This document shows positions 63,826 to 64,000 of a stretch of 64,000 nucleotides of DNA, in pieces (the stretch's first letter is position 1; the number at the start of each line of letters is the position of its first letter). The stretch comes from Paenibacillus sp. RC67 (GTDB lineage: Bacteria > Bacillota > Bacilli > Paenibacillales > NBRC-103111). The notes under the pieces were generated by a model. It saw only the letters and a program-made list of their open reading frames with translations, was not told the origin of the DNA and ran no database searches. Both the position numbers and the translations under genes were made by a program. The stretch lies in NCBI RefSeq assembly GCF_030020805.1, contig NZ_CP125098.1:5107501-5171500 (forward strand), in the 5' to 3' direction.

Positions 63826-64000
63826 ATGCCTAAATCCCCAAAGAGAGTCCCTATGTATATACAAATAAAAAATGACATCATGAATCAAATGAGCGAAGGC
63901 ATATGGAAACCTGGGGATAAATTACCATCGGAAAATGAACTTGCAGAGCAGTTTAACGTCAGCCGAATTACCATAAAAAATGCTTTGGCCGATATCGTTA
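63826..64000 (+). CDS. GntR-family regulator, partial at the window edge
   Basis: The first 58 codons of a GntR winged-helix regulator (GDKLPSENELAEQFNVSRIT), cut by the end of the window. It is nearly identical in this region to the regulator at 19953 (RVPMYIQ, IWKPGDKLP, SRITIKNALADIV). AGGAG lies 10 bases before the ATG at 63826. A sugar-binding C-terminal domain is expected beyond the window. It is a duplicate of the first regulator and has the same autoregulatory box. Confidence 0.9.
   Translation, partial: MPKSPKRVPMYIQIKNDIMNQMSEGIWKPGDKLPSENELAEQFNVSRITIKNALADIV

Overview
The window looks like chromosome from a Paenibacillus-type member of the Bacillota (Paenibacillaceae). The evidence is an S-layer-homology surface protein, a YesM/YesN two-component pair, an LplA/LplB/LplC-type sugar ABC transporter, copper-amine-oxidase 'stalk' domains, a FIMAH-domain wall enzyme, a CD3324-family protein and purine-rich Shine-Dalgarno sites. 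The dominant theme is plant or host polysaccharide use: GH35, two GH38, GH2, GH43, a PL7 alginate lyase, a double pectate-lyase-fold protein, sugar-acid metabolism enzymes, solute-binding lipoproteins and many regulators.

Layout. 1-3 kb: GH35 beta-galactosidase divergent from an AraC regulator. 3-7.2 kb: an orphan CitA/DcuS-type kinase, an APH-fold kinase, and an alginate lyase behind two cre-like boxes. 7.2-12.7 kb: an operon of GH38 alpha-mannosidase, ManD-like dehydratase and NAD epimerase. 12.7-19.7 kb: YesM/YesN kinase and regulator convergent with an LplB-LplC-LplA operon. 19.9-26.6 kb: a GntR/LacI-type regulator, then an operon of solute-binding lipoprotein, lactonase and a second GH38. 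26.7-33.9 kb: a stalk-domain exported protein, an HPr-like protein plus MFS exporter behind a leader attenuator, and an ECF vitamin-type transporter operon with a TudS-related putative desulfidase. 33.9-35.3 kb: an IS3-family element. 35.4-38.2 kb: a three-gene set of Lgt-like membrane protein, COG1964-type radical SAM enzyme and small membrane protein. 38.3-42.5 kb: a large SLH protein. 42.6-45.6 kb: an orphan SARP-type response regulator beside a decayed kinase, a nonsense-interrupted ybjQ and gene scraps. 45.6-53.5 kb: GH2, AraC, GH43, solute-binding protein and an ArsR-like regulator. 53.5-57 kb: decayed fragments, a frameshifted esterase and a CD3324-like gene. 56.8-64 kb: a giant pectate-lyase-fold protein, a TIM-barrel isomerase, a Gfo/Idh/MocA dehydrogenase and the start of a second GntR regulator.

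How it fits together. Five promoters (upstream of both gntR genes and of the operons starting near 12.56, 26.33 and 63.30 kb) share a box of the form TTGTATATT-N2/3-TTATAA. This suggests one regulon that joins the two GH38 operons and the isomerase/MocA operon under the two paralogous GntR regulators. A second shared promoter design links the GH2 gene at 45.6 kb with the promoter divergent from the ArsR-like regulator at 52.5 kb, where a decayed second GH2 copy is still visible. The most unusual unit is the Lgt-like/radical SAM/membrane trio. The radical SAM protein has the cysteine layout of the COG1964 family, which contains the archaeal tetraether lipid synthase, so a lipid-modifying role is a testable guess.
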